Assembly: GCA_015501585.1 (NCBI GenBank) | Contig: JADNRY010000084.1 | Location: 124,001 to 188,000 of the forward strand | DNA length: 64,000 nt | From: Rhodocollybia butyracea | Lineage: Eukaryota; Basidiomycota; Agaricomycetes; Agaricales; Omphalotaceae | Reading direction: 5' to 3' | In this document: positions 45,683 to 57,450 of the stretch, piece after piece | How positions within the stretch are numbered: position 1 is the first letter of the stretch | How the letters are laid out: every line of letters begins with the position of its first letter | The notes under the pieces: generated by a model | What the model saw: only the letters and a program-made list of their open reading frames with translations | Database searches by the model: none | What the model was told of the DNA's origin: nothing | Translations under genes and position numbers: made by a program

Positions 45683-46770
45683 TTTCGAAAAACCACTCCC
45701 TCGGACAATTTTTCCTCTTATAAAGAGAAATACATCAGTATCGAGTCTATCAACGGACATGATGCTCTGGGATCCCTCTCATCCACCGCCCCCGTCGCCA
45801 CTGTTCCAACAACAACAACTGATTCTGTTTCCAAAGATCCCCGGACGGCCACAGGGGAAAGCACAGATATTGCTGAAAATACCTTTCCAGCCATACCAGA
45901 AAAAGTGGAAGATCGCTCGGTAGTAGTGCAACCAGAGCAAGTACAAGAAAAGGCCTGAAATCACTGACAGGTTTGTCGTCCATCATGCCGAATCATACGA
46001 TCACGATCGAGTGTCTTGTTGAGCCTAGTAAGTATCTTTATCTGGCCGTTGTCGCTAATCATTATTTTGTCGACTTAAGCTATACAGACTATCACTCACC
46101 GTGCATACACCGAGACGATCAAGATACATACGAAACAAAACAAGAGGCCGGAGGAGATCTACGTTTGACCTGGAACGCGAATCTTGAAAAGATAGACTGT
46201 CTTTGGAGGACAACAAGAAGTTTCAGGAAAGCTAGAAGCTTTTATCAACAAATTCAAAGTGCCGGAAAGAATCTTTGGCCGTTGCCCACGAATTAAGATT
46301 TCGAACAAGTGGTCATGGTTGGTGCCCAAACCTCCGCATTCCCAAATCTCGTGTCTTCGGTCTGTCAGTTGGCCACTTTCTCCGCGAATTCAGAAAGGGC
46401 ATCAGGGATGTTAGGTATATGTTTGACGGTGTAGTCTCTGTCTACACCACGTCTTATTTTCAGCTTTAGGTTTTATGTAATTCGAGAGAGGACGCGGAAG
46501 CGTATATGCCACAGTGACGTTTTCACTCATAGGACTTTTCAAGACGTTGCGTGAGCATCCTGATTTTCACATATCGACCTACGGTAAAGTAAACGCGAAG
46601 GGGACAAAGGGCTTAGCCAGTGGCCACGCTCCCGTCGGTAACGATGTCAATAGCCAGTTCTCAGATTGCGCAGCGGAATGCATCCAAATGATAGCATGTA
46701 GCCCTTTATTAGGGCTGTTTTTTTTCTTGTTACAATACCTCATTACTGATTAATTGATGGTCATGGTCTC
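45683..46770 (+). pseudogene. Partial tandem duplicate of the TRF4-like gene 3' half
   Basis: The run from tttcgaaaaaccactccctcgg at 45683 parallels 43632 onward: the same S/T-rich region (only one repeat unit instead of two), the same P-E-Q-V-Q-E-K, T-I-T-I-E-C-L-V-E-P and F-G-L-S-V-G-H-F-L-R-E-F-R-K-G order, and the same trailing non-coding segment. Deletions of 5-30 bp, a premature TGA at about 45956 and frameshifts make it non-coding. The catalytic domain is absent. Confidence 0.85.
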
Positions 46771-48059
46771 TATGGTGCAGCCTCTCCCTGATGACATCTC
46801 CGCCTGAGTCGAACAAGCCATGGGCAAACGTTTATAGATCCATCATCGCTTTCATCTTCTTTCTCTCAGAGTCGGACGACTCATCAACTTTTGACCACCA
46901 GGCCGCACCTAGGCCTAAAGCAGTCCCCCGGTCTAATTGAAGTTTCGTATTTGATCCTCCGTTATCAACCTCATAGAGGGGACTATCACGGGTCAACGCT
47001 AGCACTATGAACGTGGATATGTGCTCGTCAGCCACCAGTGAAAAAACAACGTTATGAGTTCGTCGAAAGCCAGATTTCAATATGAACCGGCTGGAGAGCA
47101 TCAAAAGATAGAAATTAATGGAGAGAAACTGGGCAGGACATGCAAGAGGCGTGCGATCCAATCGTTCTGTAATCTCCCCCTAGGCATACTCGAGTCGCTA
47201 CGGTATAACTTACGCAAGAACTGTTCCACAATGGAGAATTGAGGGAGTAGGAAATTCAAGACCACGTCCCCGGTAGCTCCCTCGATCGATGATTATAACG
47301 AAATGGTGTACTTATATTGGAGGTGGTGGTGGTGGTGGTGGTGGTGCCGATATCCCAATCGGCCAGACGGAAGATTTGGTGTCTCATATGTAAGCCGGAA
47401 AAAACGGCTTGCTAACAGCATCGATATCAATCCAGCTGAAGTGACCGGGTCACCTTGGGTATTACTTCACATGCTCGCCCAAACTGAACGAACGAAATGG
47501 TCAAAGCCCGTAGATGGGGGTCTCGGTCCTCGGAGGATGCCATGTAAACAAGAAAAATCATCAAACTTTGCTGACCAGATCGATCAAATCGATCAGATTT
47601 CAAATGCCAAGAGATAAAATATGTTCAGTCCGTCGACAAGACCCCAAGTACTGGGCTGAAAGATCATGTCAACCAATAAGTTTCGTTGAAAGTATGTAGC
47701 CATGGTGGCAGCCTACTCGTGAGGACCTGCACCGGAAGCTAAAAATCTCTCATGGTCGCTATGGGCTTTCTATAGTTGGGGGATGTCGGGCACTTATAAG
47801 GACGATCGAGGAAAGAATTTCTCTCTCCATTCCTTCGTTCTTCTCCACTACTTTCTTTCTTTCTTTGGCCTGGTTCGCCCTTACACCAGCTTCTTTCGTC
47901 GATTTCTTGCTCCCCATTTGTCACTGCCCAGGCCGGCCTTCATTAAACCTTTATAACCGTCTTTTGTCGTAGGTGTGTGTGGGTTCGATTATACAGAGCT
48001 CTGAGAGTGCTGACATGGAAGCTCCAATAGATATCGATAACACTTCCCTCTCTTTGAAG
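46771..48059. other. Intergenic region with a (GTG)n microsatellite; possible unknown minus-strand fragment
   Basis: A minus-strand frame at 46832-47161 ends A-A-W-W-S-K-V-D-E-S-S-D-S-E-R-K-K and is protein-like but unrecognised; it may be a gene fragment. At 47320-47345 there is a ggtggtggtggtggtgg microsatellite. The rest is unassigned up to the promoter of the secreted protein (ttgtcgtaggtgtgtg near 47970). Confidence 0.4.
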
Positions 48060-48902
48060 ATGTTCTCCCTTCGTTTCGCTTCCATTGTTTTGCTGGTTTC
48101 TTCCGTATACGCGGGCCCTCTTGTCGAAAAGCGTCGGCCTTGGAGTGAGATTAATAAATTTCTTAGTGGCAGAAAGCAAAAACTGACCTTATATAGATGA
48201 TGACCTCGTCAACGTTTATATTCGGGATACCAACGTCTCCCTTAACAACTACGCAGGTCTTCAGTCGATGGCTGGTTTTGATAACTTCAATGGAGCCAGT
48301 AACTTTGATGGTTCGCAAAATGTTCAAACAGTCATCGTCCAAGAAAAACAGACAGTATGCCACACTGAGCAGATCGAGGTAGGTAGTGTTGATCATACGA
48401 AGAACGGCGTTAACCGTTGTATAGGTCATTCAACAAAAGCTGGTCGTTCTTCAAGAACTCGCAAAGAAGTATGTTTCATTTTTGTCGTTGCACCTTGTCT
48501 CGTTTTAAACCATCGTTTTTCCAGGATTATCACCGAGCAGGTCTGTGAAGTTGAAACACAAACCATCGTCCTCCAACAGGTCAGTGTATGTTATCGTTAA
48601 AGGTAGCTGATAGACTGACCGGTCTTAAGTTCTCGTCGAGTATTAGCTCCTTCCAGGGCGACCTTGGCCGAACAAGCGGCAAGCAAGTTGGCTATGACCA
48701 GAATATCGCCGGTCTCGTTGGTAACCTGACGAACTCAGATGGATCCCTCAGCACGAGCAACTTGGGCTTCAATGGAACTTCCGTTGGAAGCAACACTGTC
48801 GTTCCCAGTGGCTCCAACTGGAATAGCACAAACGGCCCTTCTGCGGTGCAGAACGCATACAACGCAGCAATGTCTGCGGCGAATGTCTCTTCTAGCCAAT
48901 GA
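48060..48902 (+). CDS. Secreted protein of unknown function with Kex2 site
   Basis: The start at 48060 (M-F-S-L-R-F-A-S-I-V-L-L-V-S-S-V-Y-A) gives a clear signal peptide followed by G-P-L-V-E-K-R, a Kex2-type cleavage site. Five exons join in phase: E-K-R-R-P-W/N-D-D-L-V-N-V-Y-I; then F-D-N-F-N-G-A-S-N-F-D and K-Q-T-V-C-H-T-E-Q-I-E; then Q-Q-K-L-V-V-L-Q-E-L-A-K-K; I-I-T-E-Q-V-C-E-V-E-T-Q-T-I-V-L-Q-Q; and a last Gly/Asn/Ser-rich exon with V-V-P-S-G-S-N-W-N and A-Y-N-A-A-M-S-A-A-N-V-S-S-S-Q. Two cysteines lie in similar C-x-x-E contexts. It resembles secreted proteins common in agaricomycetes, with no known activity. An ATG at 48015 would precede the signal peptide and is rejected. Confidence 0.78.
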
Positions 48903-50819
48903 TTGGTATTTCATTGGGACTTTGTGTTTTATGGACTGTTATCGTTTGAGTCCGTTGCCTTATGGACGGTTTGTGACCTTTGTGGACAATCTGTACCTAT
49001 ACCATTCGATATGTGTTAGTTTATTTGGTTTAATCGACGAAAATTTAGCTGTGTAGAAGGAAGTGCCCAGTCACCACTGAGATTTCAAGGCGCCAAGCCC
49101 GTCACCTTCCAAATTTGGGTCGTGGGAACAATTGGATTGGGTTTATAAGCCTCGATTTGTGATCCGGACTCTTTGGAAGCTACCATGATGGTGCCCCCCT
49201 TGCCATGAAGCTCAGCCCGGTCCTAGGTGTGGCTGGTAGGTGGCCATGTTTCTTCGTCACATACTCTTCTGACGACCGTGTACTAGGCGGCATTGTATCG
49301 AGTTCCCATTGTGGAGCATCGTTTGCTCTCCTGTTCGATGGCAGGTTGAGCTCTTTGTGTCCTCCTGTATAAATTGCAGGTGGATTACGTTCCTTTTGCC
49401 TTAGCGCAGATTGAACACGATATTCCTTCTCTGGATTCCAGCGGAGGATTGATTCGACAGACTTGGCAGATGTCCAGACTGAGAATCGCATGGCCAATGG
49501 CCGTGACTGAAGTCGCTATCAGATTGATAGCTATTCGGCGCCCGCAAGGGCAACCCTCGCAACCTTTAATCTTAGGTGTGTAGGTGATTATAGCGAGTGG
49601 AACAACACCACGCGCTGTGAAGGGGGGGGACAAATCCCCTCGTTCGCACCGAAGCAACCAAACTCTTCGGTGCAGATCGACCAAGGTTCTGTATGGCTAT
49701 CCGGACGGTCCCATGGGTACGTTGATCTGTATCTTCCATGTCTTGTTTTATCTGATGTCATTGCTTAGTCGCTCAGCCTTCATTGAAGGAACTCAACCAT
49801 CCAGATGGATCGTTAGAACGTCCGTTTGGAGGGTGCAACAAATTAATTATCCCAGGTCATTCCCGGTATCCTCCGTATCATCGCCAGGTCAAGGAGCTGT
49901 GTATATAGGAGGGTGCCTTGATAGTGTAGATGCCTGTGTTCGAAACTGCTTACAGCTGGGTAGCCTTCGAATAGAGATGTTTCCGCTGTCTTTTGCCTGT
50001 GCTTGAGTGCTGCGGTTGACCTGAACTGCCAGTGTGAATAGAACGAACAGACTGAGAATTGTAAAGGATATTTATCGTTCTGGTTGTATGTTGCTCACCG
50101 AACTTCAGCTTGATATTTTGGAACAATGTGTATTCTCTTAGCACTGTTAACACCCATGCCAGGGGTATGTTTCTACGACGACTTGGAGCAAATAAGGCCC
50201 GTTCTGCTCCCGCGACTCAGTGAGATACGATAAAATGTGATACGATAGAAAAACAAATTCCGCATCGTATCAAACTTGATGCGAGTTGGAAAGGTTCGGA
50301 TGCGACTCCATGCGACCCTGCTTGTGGATCACGACGTCCGGTGTTCATCAATACTGCCCGACGTCGCTCCAAAAGGTGTCTTGTCATCGTTGTTCACAAT
50401 AACCAGACCATAAATACAGAAAAATAGAATATGATTGTTCTGACTTGTTTTATTAGTGTTGAAGTGTTAGTTCATGCCTTAGCCTATAAGCTACTAAAAG
50501 AAAGAAAATGGCTGTTATCATCATTGCCAGCGATGAGCATGAGAGCCCTACTCGTTGACTACAAAACACACCAAGTCGCACAAAAAATCTCCTTGGTGTT
50601 GCGGAACACGAAAAATGCGAGACGAGTGATTCAAAATGTCTACCGTATTTCTCACGGAAATTTGGCAGAGGGATTTTATCGTATCACATTGAGTCGCGGG
50701 AACAGAACGGGGCCTAAGGGCTTGCGGGTCGATGAGATTCAAGTACTAAGACGAACAGGCTCGCCACGTCAAAAGCCATATTATAGAAGAAATAACGAGA
50801 GAAGCCGCAGCACATACTA
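48903..50819. other. Long intergenic stretch, no supported gene
   Basis: Open frames on both strands overlap (49385-49684 minus, 49584-50006 plus, 50431-50868 plus) but none shows a known motif, signal peptide or linkable exons. The 50431 frame runs into the inverted-repeat element at 50820. It is basic (pI high) and lacks stops for 145 codons, so a small unknown gene cannot be excluded. Confidence 0.35.
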
Positions 50820-51522
50820 CAGACGTTTCAAAAATTCTTGTCCCACGGGCCAAAAACGCCAAAATTAATTCGTAAAATACAAAAAACAAAAAAAATGTTT
50901 ACTGGTTCTTTCGTCGTATTCCATTGCTGCTACACTATGGTATACTATCACATTAGTGACTCTGTATGAATCCCAACGACTTCGAGCTCAATAGGAAACT
51001 CGTGGCGCAGCGTGATGAGATATGAAGCACTCATTGCTCGGCCAACCAGATGGTTTTTTTTTTGACGAAACAAAGATGGCAGAAGATTTGCTCGACGATA
51101 TCTTCGAAGGTTTTTATCCTCTGGGACTTCGGGGCGACAGATAGAGCCTCGAAAAAATGATCTTTGGACTCTGTACCACTGCTCTTCCGTACCTCCTCCA
51201 CTTTCATCTCATCCACTGTCTCCACTTCATTGTTACTCACCCTCACTGCTAATGTTTACAATTTCATCATGAACTGGGCAGCTCGAGCTTGAATTTTAAT
51301 TCATAGTCAGATGTGAGAAATCATGAAAAAAGCTGTCTCTTTACCCGGTTTGTCCATGAATGGATCATCTTTGTCTTCAGTAACGACAGTAGATAATTTA
51401 GAAGTAAAAATAAGGCCGAGAACATGTAGAACTAAGTCAGGAAACTTTTTTTTTGTTTTTTGTATTTTACGGATTAATTTTGGCGTTTTTGGCCCGTGGG
51501 ACAAGAATTTTTGAAACGTCTG
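50820..51522. mobile_element. 703-bp element with ~80-bp TIRs and TA flanks
   Basis: CAGACGTTTCAAAAATTCTT at 50820 is mirrored by its reverse complement ending at 51522. Complementarity continues through a cccacgggccaaaaacgcc block to about 80 bp. TA lies on both sides (50818-50819 and 51523-51524), as for Tc1/mariner-like elements. The interior encodes no transposase. A 71-codon minus-strand frame (51031-51246) and a 65-codon one (51307-51504) are unrecognised. It is a MITE or a decayed non-autonomous copy. Confidence 0.78.
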
Positions 51523-51524
51523 TA

Positions 51525-51917
51525 ACGCAAAGTCTGAAGGAATATCTCTTCAACTAACTGCTCCTTCGAGGAAATTAGTCGCAGCGATGGGACAGCCAGT
51601 AGCTGTTCCTGTGATTTTGGGAACCGGTTTTTTGCGATTGGTTCAACTCAATTGGTTCTAGTTCCTGGTTCTTGTTAGCAGCGGGTGAAATATATGCATG
51701 GGTGTACACGCAGTTTTTAGTTAGTAGCAGAGGCAGAGGCAGGTTTTAGAAACAGTTTACAGTTTACAATCTAGTGTAGTTACTACTAAATCGCAAAGTT
51801 TTGCGAGTCACACGCTCAGTGAAAGAAGCAGGCAGATCACGATCAGCGATAACGTGTTCATCCAAACGAGTCAACTTTACTCTTGCTTTCAACCTTCGTG
51901 TAGAACCACTTTCTATC
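51525..51917. promoter_or_regulatory. Upstream region of exportin-T
   Basis: About 390 bp between the TIR element and the exportin-T start. Direct ggttctagttcctggttcttg-type repeats lie near 51650-51680. A longer in-frame ATG at 51801 exists but would add a basic extension not typical of the family. Confidence 0.4.
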
Positions 51918-54900
51918 ATGGAGCAAGAACTCGACAGAGTGATACAGGCTATCACGATTGCTTCGGATCCTTCACAGAACTCCTTGCACCAACAGGCCAT
52001 AAATTATTTGAACTCCATTCAACAAAATTCTACAGAGACCTGGAGACTAGCACTGGCTTTATTTGTGGATACTACTTCCGAGGGCGAAAGAAAACATCCT
52101 GCTCAAGCTCGGTTCTTTGCTCTGCGTGTTCTCGACGAATTCCTCGATAATCGGTGCGTAACAAATGATCTGCAAGACCTACCCATGAAACTTATTCAGT
52201 GGCGTCCAGAGTTGAGACCTTGGAACCTGAGTCCTTTCAGATTCTCCAGCAATCTCTTCTCTCCTACATCCAATCAGAATATGTCTATGGCTCTGCAGAA
52301 GCCAATTCCACTTGTATGTGTTTTTTGCTGCATACTTTGCTTTGTTAAACCGGTGTTTCAAGATCTACGAAACAAATTCTCTCATACGCTTACCCTCTTC
52401 TTCCTTTGCACATATGTCGATCAGTGGCAATCCTTTTTCGCCGACCTTTTCACCTTCATACAGCCAACAACTGCGTCGTCAGAAGCTACTTTTAATCGCC
52501 ATGTCTCTTTACTCTTTTTCCATCTTATCATCGAGATATCTGGCGAAGTCGCGGACCAGATGATCAAAGCTGCACGAACGCACAACGACGCCCGAGTGTC
52601 TCGAGATGGTCGCGTGCGTGATGCAGTTAGAGAACGCGACGCTGTACGAATCAATGAAGCCGTCCTGACGATCGTAGCACAAGCCACGGAAAAGATGGCA
52701 ACGATACGGAAACAAGGCTCGGGTTCGCCTCCAGATCGACAGTTAGACGAATCGGAAGAGCTGGTTGACTGGGGTATCCGGACGTTTGCTTCATATGTCG
52801 GTACGTGTTTGAAACTAAGCTGGTAGCGTTCTCCTCGTGTTTATGAACAAGTTGTTGGCGATTGAGTTGCATACCATGCAAAATGTTGTCCCATGATTGA
52901 ATAGCTGCCAGCATCGAATCTTCTTTGTCTGACACAATGTTTCGCAGGCTGGATCGATATCAGCCTTACTGTGACGCCTACAACAGTACCACTACTCTTT
53001 ACGCTTCTCGCAGACTCATCCTTGCCCATTCGGCTTGCGACCTCTGCTGCCCTGCTCCGAATCGTAGTCAAGGGGCTAAAAGAGCCAGGCGACAAACTTC
53101 AACTGATCAAAGTTCTTTCCCTGGGTCAGGTCATAGATGCACTCGAGGCGAAAACCCGAGCTCAACAGGTAGAGCGGGGAGAGAACACAGACGAAGGAGA
53201 AGAATCATACCGGGAGGCACTTGGAAAGCTTCTTAACGCGTTGGGGTTGGAATTGACGAAATTAGTGGTAAATTGAAACATTTCTGAGATTCAAGCCCAG
53301 AACTAACAAGGCTTCAGGAATGCTCCATCGAAGAGGTAAGAGCAGAGGCAACGAATCTTTTACAGCAGATTCTGCCAATTGTTATACGGGTCATGTCGGA
53401 TGAGTATGATGACACCTGCTCGACTGTCTTCTTGCTCCTGCATACCGTCTTGAGTGCTGTAAGTGGTTTTGGCTTTCATTTTCTGTTCTCCATGTTCACA
53501 CCTCCCTAGTATAAACGAACTCGGAAATCTTCTGCTAGCCCACTAGAGCCTGAGAAACGCAACTTTCTGGTATCTCTTCTGCAAGTAATACTAGAAAAAA
53601 TGAAATGGGACGTGGATGCCAACCCTACCGACATTGACGATGAGGACAACGATGAATTCGAGAGACTTCGGAAGGTGTGCTCATTTCTTTTTAACTATAA
53701 CGGCGCCGTTCATAGGCTGAATATTGTACAAAGGAACTTCGAATCTTCATGGACTCCATCCTCGCTATCGATCAGGATCTTGTCACTGATGCTGTACGAA
53801 CATTTGCCCTTACCACCATCGAGGCATACAAAAACCGCGTGGAGATGAAGTGGAACGAAGCAGAGCTGGGAATATACTTGGTGTATATCTTCGGCGAGAT
53901 CAACAAAAGTGCGTTACTTATTGAAACTGGGCGCTCTGGCTGCGCTTATTCATTGACCGTCGTATAGGTGGCGGCAAGGGGCGTGCAGCGTTCTGCCTCG
54001 CACCACCTGTACCCAAGGACGTACCCAGAGACGAACGAAAAACGATGAATTTTGTGGAATATCCTCTAACGACTCATGGGGAGCTGATATTCTCACTGGT
54101 GCAGTGTGGGATGTCGGCGTATCCAAATGAGACTGTCGCATTACAGTTTTTCGAGACCGTTGCTCGTTACAGCGACTTTTTCAAAGTACGAAAAGAGTGT
54201 ATCGTGCCAACATTAGAAGCCATGGTTGATTCCCGGTATGTTTCCCTCCGTTACACAATGGGCTGATTCTCACATACTGCGTTTGAAAGGGGCATTCACC
54301 ATCAAAATCCTACTCTTCGAAGAAGGGTGTACTATCTCTTTCATCGATTCATCAAGGAGAGTAAGAACGATATTCCACTAGAGTTCATACAAGATATCGC
54401 GGAGGGTATACGGGATTTACTTCCTATTGAGGTAGAGATTCCTGAAGCAGATGAAGTTGAGGTGGATATATTGTCAGATGCAGTCAAGAGCTCTGCTTTT
54501 GACGCACAACTTTACCTCTTCGAGACTCTGGGTATATTGATTTCATTGGTGTTCAGGGATCAGGCGAATCAGAAGGCTCTATTGTTAAGTTTTGTGAAAC
54601 CTCTCATGCAAGAGTTGTCGGAGGCTTTGCAGGCGTCGGCAAACCTAAATATGCAGGAGCTCGTGAGTGGAGGTGCTGGTATGGGAGGGACAGAGCTCGT
54701 ACCAGTGGTGAAACTGCATCATTTAATCATGGCGCTAGGGAGTATCGCGAAAGGGTTTCCGGACTACCCTTCGCCGCTTCCGCCTAATTATATCTTGCCT
54801 CCAGTCGATGCGTTTGCGGAGATCGCCCAGGCTATCCTGGTCTGTCTAGAAAACACAAATAGGATCAAGGTTATCAGGGATGCAGTACGGTGGTATACTG

Positions 54901-55924
54901 TTTTTGCTTTGCTTTGCTCTGATAATATCGATAGACACGTTTCGCTTTTGCGAGGATCTTAGCTACTGCAGGCCCACATGTTACCCACTTCATTCCCCCA
55001 CTCATGGGTAATCTTCTGGTACACTTTGAGCCAACAGAGCTAGTCGATTTTATGAATTTCATTGGTCTACTTATCCATAGACTCAAGGTACGCTTATTAT
55101 GTCTTTCAGTGCATCCTCATTAAGTTCTGAATTATAGGATGATATGTTTGATGTTCTCGATGAGCTCGTCGGACCATTGACAGCACATATATCCACAACG
55201 TTGAGCCAACCAATATCGGGCTCGGACGAGCAGCGTGCACACGAAGAGACGAAAAAGGCTTATCTGGCGCTGTTGAGCAGTATCATCACAACAAAGTTAC
55301 AGGGAGTGTTCATTTCATCCAGTGCGTGCTTCCTAGCATTTGACTTGTTCCATCTGTAACGGAAATTGAAATAGGAAACAACGCTTCCTTCGATTCTTTG
55401 ATGGAAACGATGCGAGTGCTGGCAGAGGATGCTTCAGACTCTCCGAACCAACGAGCCGCGTTCAACTTTTTGTCAAGATGTGTTGTGGTCTGGGCACAAC
55501 CGAATCCGGCGCCTCCTGCTACCAATGGAAATAGCAATCACAACCCATTGAACGATATGGGACTCCCTGGGTTCGAACGATATATTTATGAGCGACTGGT
55601 ACCTACTGCCTTTGCCGTACCGTCGCTTCCTAACCTTAACCCTCGGGATGGTCAAACTATTACGGTATGGTTAATTCAGCCATGAATTGAGCACGAATTG
55701 ACTCTTTGTATCAGGTCCTCCACGAGATCGCCAGCTTCTTGCAAACTGTATACAAAACTCGAGGGCCCGAAGCCGAAAACTATCTCCTCACCGTGTATCT
55801 GCCTTCTCAGAATTGGCCACAGGATGCAGCGATTGACATGACAACCAAGCTGCGTGAACTGGACCAGAAAGCGTTTCGAAAATATTTCACCGACTTTGTG
55901 CGGTCCACACGACCTAACCCGTGA
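51918..55924 (+). CDS. LOS1: Exportin-T (tRNA nuclear export receptor, LOS1/XPOT family)
   Basis: Exportin-T carries mature tRNAs from nucleus to cytoplasm with Ran-GTP. The start M-E-Q-E-L-D-R-V-I-Q-A-I at 51918 matches the family. Conserved blocks follow: W-R-L-A-L-A-L-F-V-D-T-T, A-R-F-F-A-L-R-V-L-D-E-F-L, V-Y-G-S-A-E-A-N-S-T then F-L-R-N-K-F-S-H-T-L-T-L-F-F, Y-V-D-Q-W-Q-S-F-F-A-D-L-F, D-W-G-I-R-T-F-A-S-Y-V-G-W-I-D-I-S, H-G-E-L-I-F-S-L-V-Q-C-G-M, R-R-R-V-Y-Y-L-F-H-R-F-I-K and the C-terminal Y-L-P-S-Q-N-W-P-Q-D-A-A. About 13 exons, roughly 1080 residues, the usual size. Introns such as 52155-52223 (GTGCGT...CCAG) join in phase. No disabling lesion was found. Confidence 0.93.
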
Positions 55925-57238
55925 CGTTACCCCGGGACTCTTTTATTCGATCCTTCCTCGTAGCAATGGAATCTGATAGCACGCTCTTTAAGAACACAAA
56001 AAGTATACCTAGCTCTATATCTCAAACGGCTTCTCCTTTTTCTTACTTATCTTCTTATCTACACGTATAATTGCTCACTCATGTTATTCTCGTACCTTGC
56101 ATCTCTTCCCATTCGACTTTTGCGTTATCATGTTGTTATGCTGTTACATTGGTTCGTCTCGTTCGTCCATGATGAAGCTTATACTTATGATGTCTCTTAG
56201 AATTTGAAATTTGGCACAGCAGTGTCACATGCTTTTCGTAAACTTGAACTTGAAGTTAAACCCCATCTTGATTAACGTTTTAAATCACCAAGCGACAATC
56301 TTAACTTTCCGATGGTCAACATCGTGTTCGAAGACCACACCTCTGATGGTATACTTACTCCTTCTTCGCTGGCTCCCGCGATGGCTGTGGTTCAAAGTAC
56401 TCTTTCGGTGTTCGAAAACTCTGTGCTTATGCGCAAAAGGGTAGAAATAATTTTCTCAGCGATAGCGCTTTCATTGGTGGAAAATAGGAGTTTATCAATG
56501 GCAAAAGTTGATGACTGGCGGCAAGTCCACTCGTGTACGGTTCCCGAGCAGGCTCAGGTAGAAATCAAAAGCCTAGAGCTCATGTCGGAAACTTGAAAAA
56601 AGGCTCATAAGCGCGCGCTGATTATGGGGGTTTATGACCACTTATAGCCAATTATAGGTAAATTATAGGCCAATTTTTTATTTTTTATTTTTGGCCACCC
56701 GGGGGTTTCTAGGGCGCTGACAGTATTGAAACGTCCTTGGTAACCGGTCATAATTGAATAATAATCGGCCTACAAGCAATTGTATGCCTTAAACGATCAT
56801 AAATTTCAAGTCATTATCATGAACCCCCGTAATCGCCATAATCGCCGTTTTGATTATGGCGTTTATATGCGCTTACGGCCGCTTATCGGCTTTTTTCGGT
56901 TTTTCCGACATTATTTTTTTTTTGTCAAATCTATAACGCCGTCCGTCACACATTACATAAATATAAGAAACTAGGTTTGCTTATAGCCATGCCGCAATCT
57001 GGCTTCAGGTTCGGCGCTCGCCTATGTAGTACATAGTGGTCTTTCTTTAAGGCAGCTCTCACTTTGGACTTGCTTTCGACTAAGCTGAGGAGGATCATCA
57101 GGCTTGGATAATGAGGGACTCATCCACAACCCAGCTCGCTACCTATCTACATGCAAATTATAAGGAGGATTGAGTGTAAACACTCTGAAGCTGAGCTGAA
57201 TTATTAAGTAATGACTGGCCACTGGCCCAAGGAGTAAG
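55925..57238. other. Intergenic; no supported gene
   Basis: The 3' flank of exportin-T leads into AT-rich DNA. A 94-codon plus-strand frame at 56312-56596 is open but unrecognised. At 56600-56900 there are short inverted motifs (aattataggtaaattatagg, cgcttacggccgcttatcgg) that hint at a small decayed TIR element, not proven. Confidence 0.35.
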
Positions 57239-57450
57239 TGTTGTAGATTTGAGTCTGTACTGGAATGTTCTAGTACTTTCTTTAGTATTACTCATTCCTT
57301 ACTCAGCCTACTTACCAGTACTATGTAGAATATTCTAGAAGGTATTGTAAGTAGTATAAATACTGTAGAAGTCCTGGGAGACCCAGACAATTGTACTAAA
57401 GGTCTAACAACCGAGTGCACAAGTGTAACCAGATCACTTAATCCACAACA
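57239..57450 (+). mobile_element. 212-bp solo LTR, TSD GTAAG
   Basis: It starts TGTTGTAGATTT, ends TAATCCACAACA (TGTTGT...ACAACA inverted ends), with GTAAG directly outside both ends (57234-57238 and 57451-57455). A TATA-like agtataaatac lies near 57354. Short length and TG...CA with a 5-bp duplication point to a Copia-type solo LTR. It is unrelated to the 223-bp and 433-bp LTRs at the left of the window. Confidence 0.9.

Noticed and set aside
47320..47345. (GTG)n tract as a coding poly-Trp stretch
   Set aside because: It is a simple microsatellite; the surrounding frame has no other coding character.
51801..51917. Longer exportin-T N terminus from the ATG at 51801
   Set aside because: The extension is basic and unlike the family; the methionine at 51918 begins the conserved M-x-Q-E-L-x-R-V sequence.
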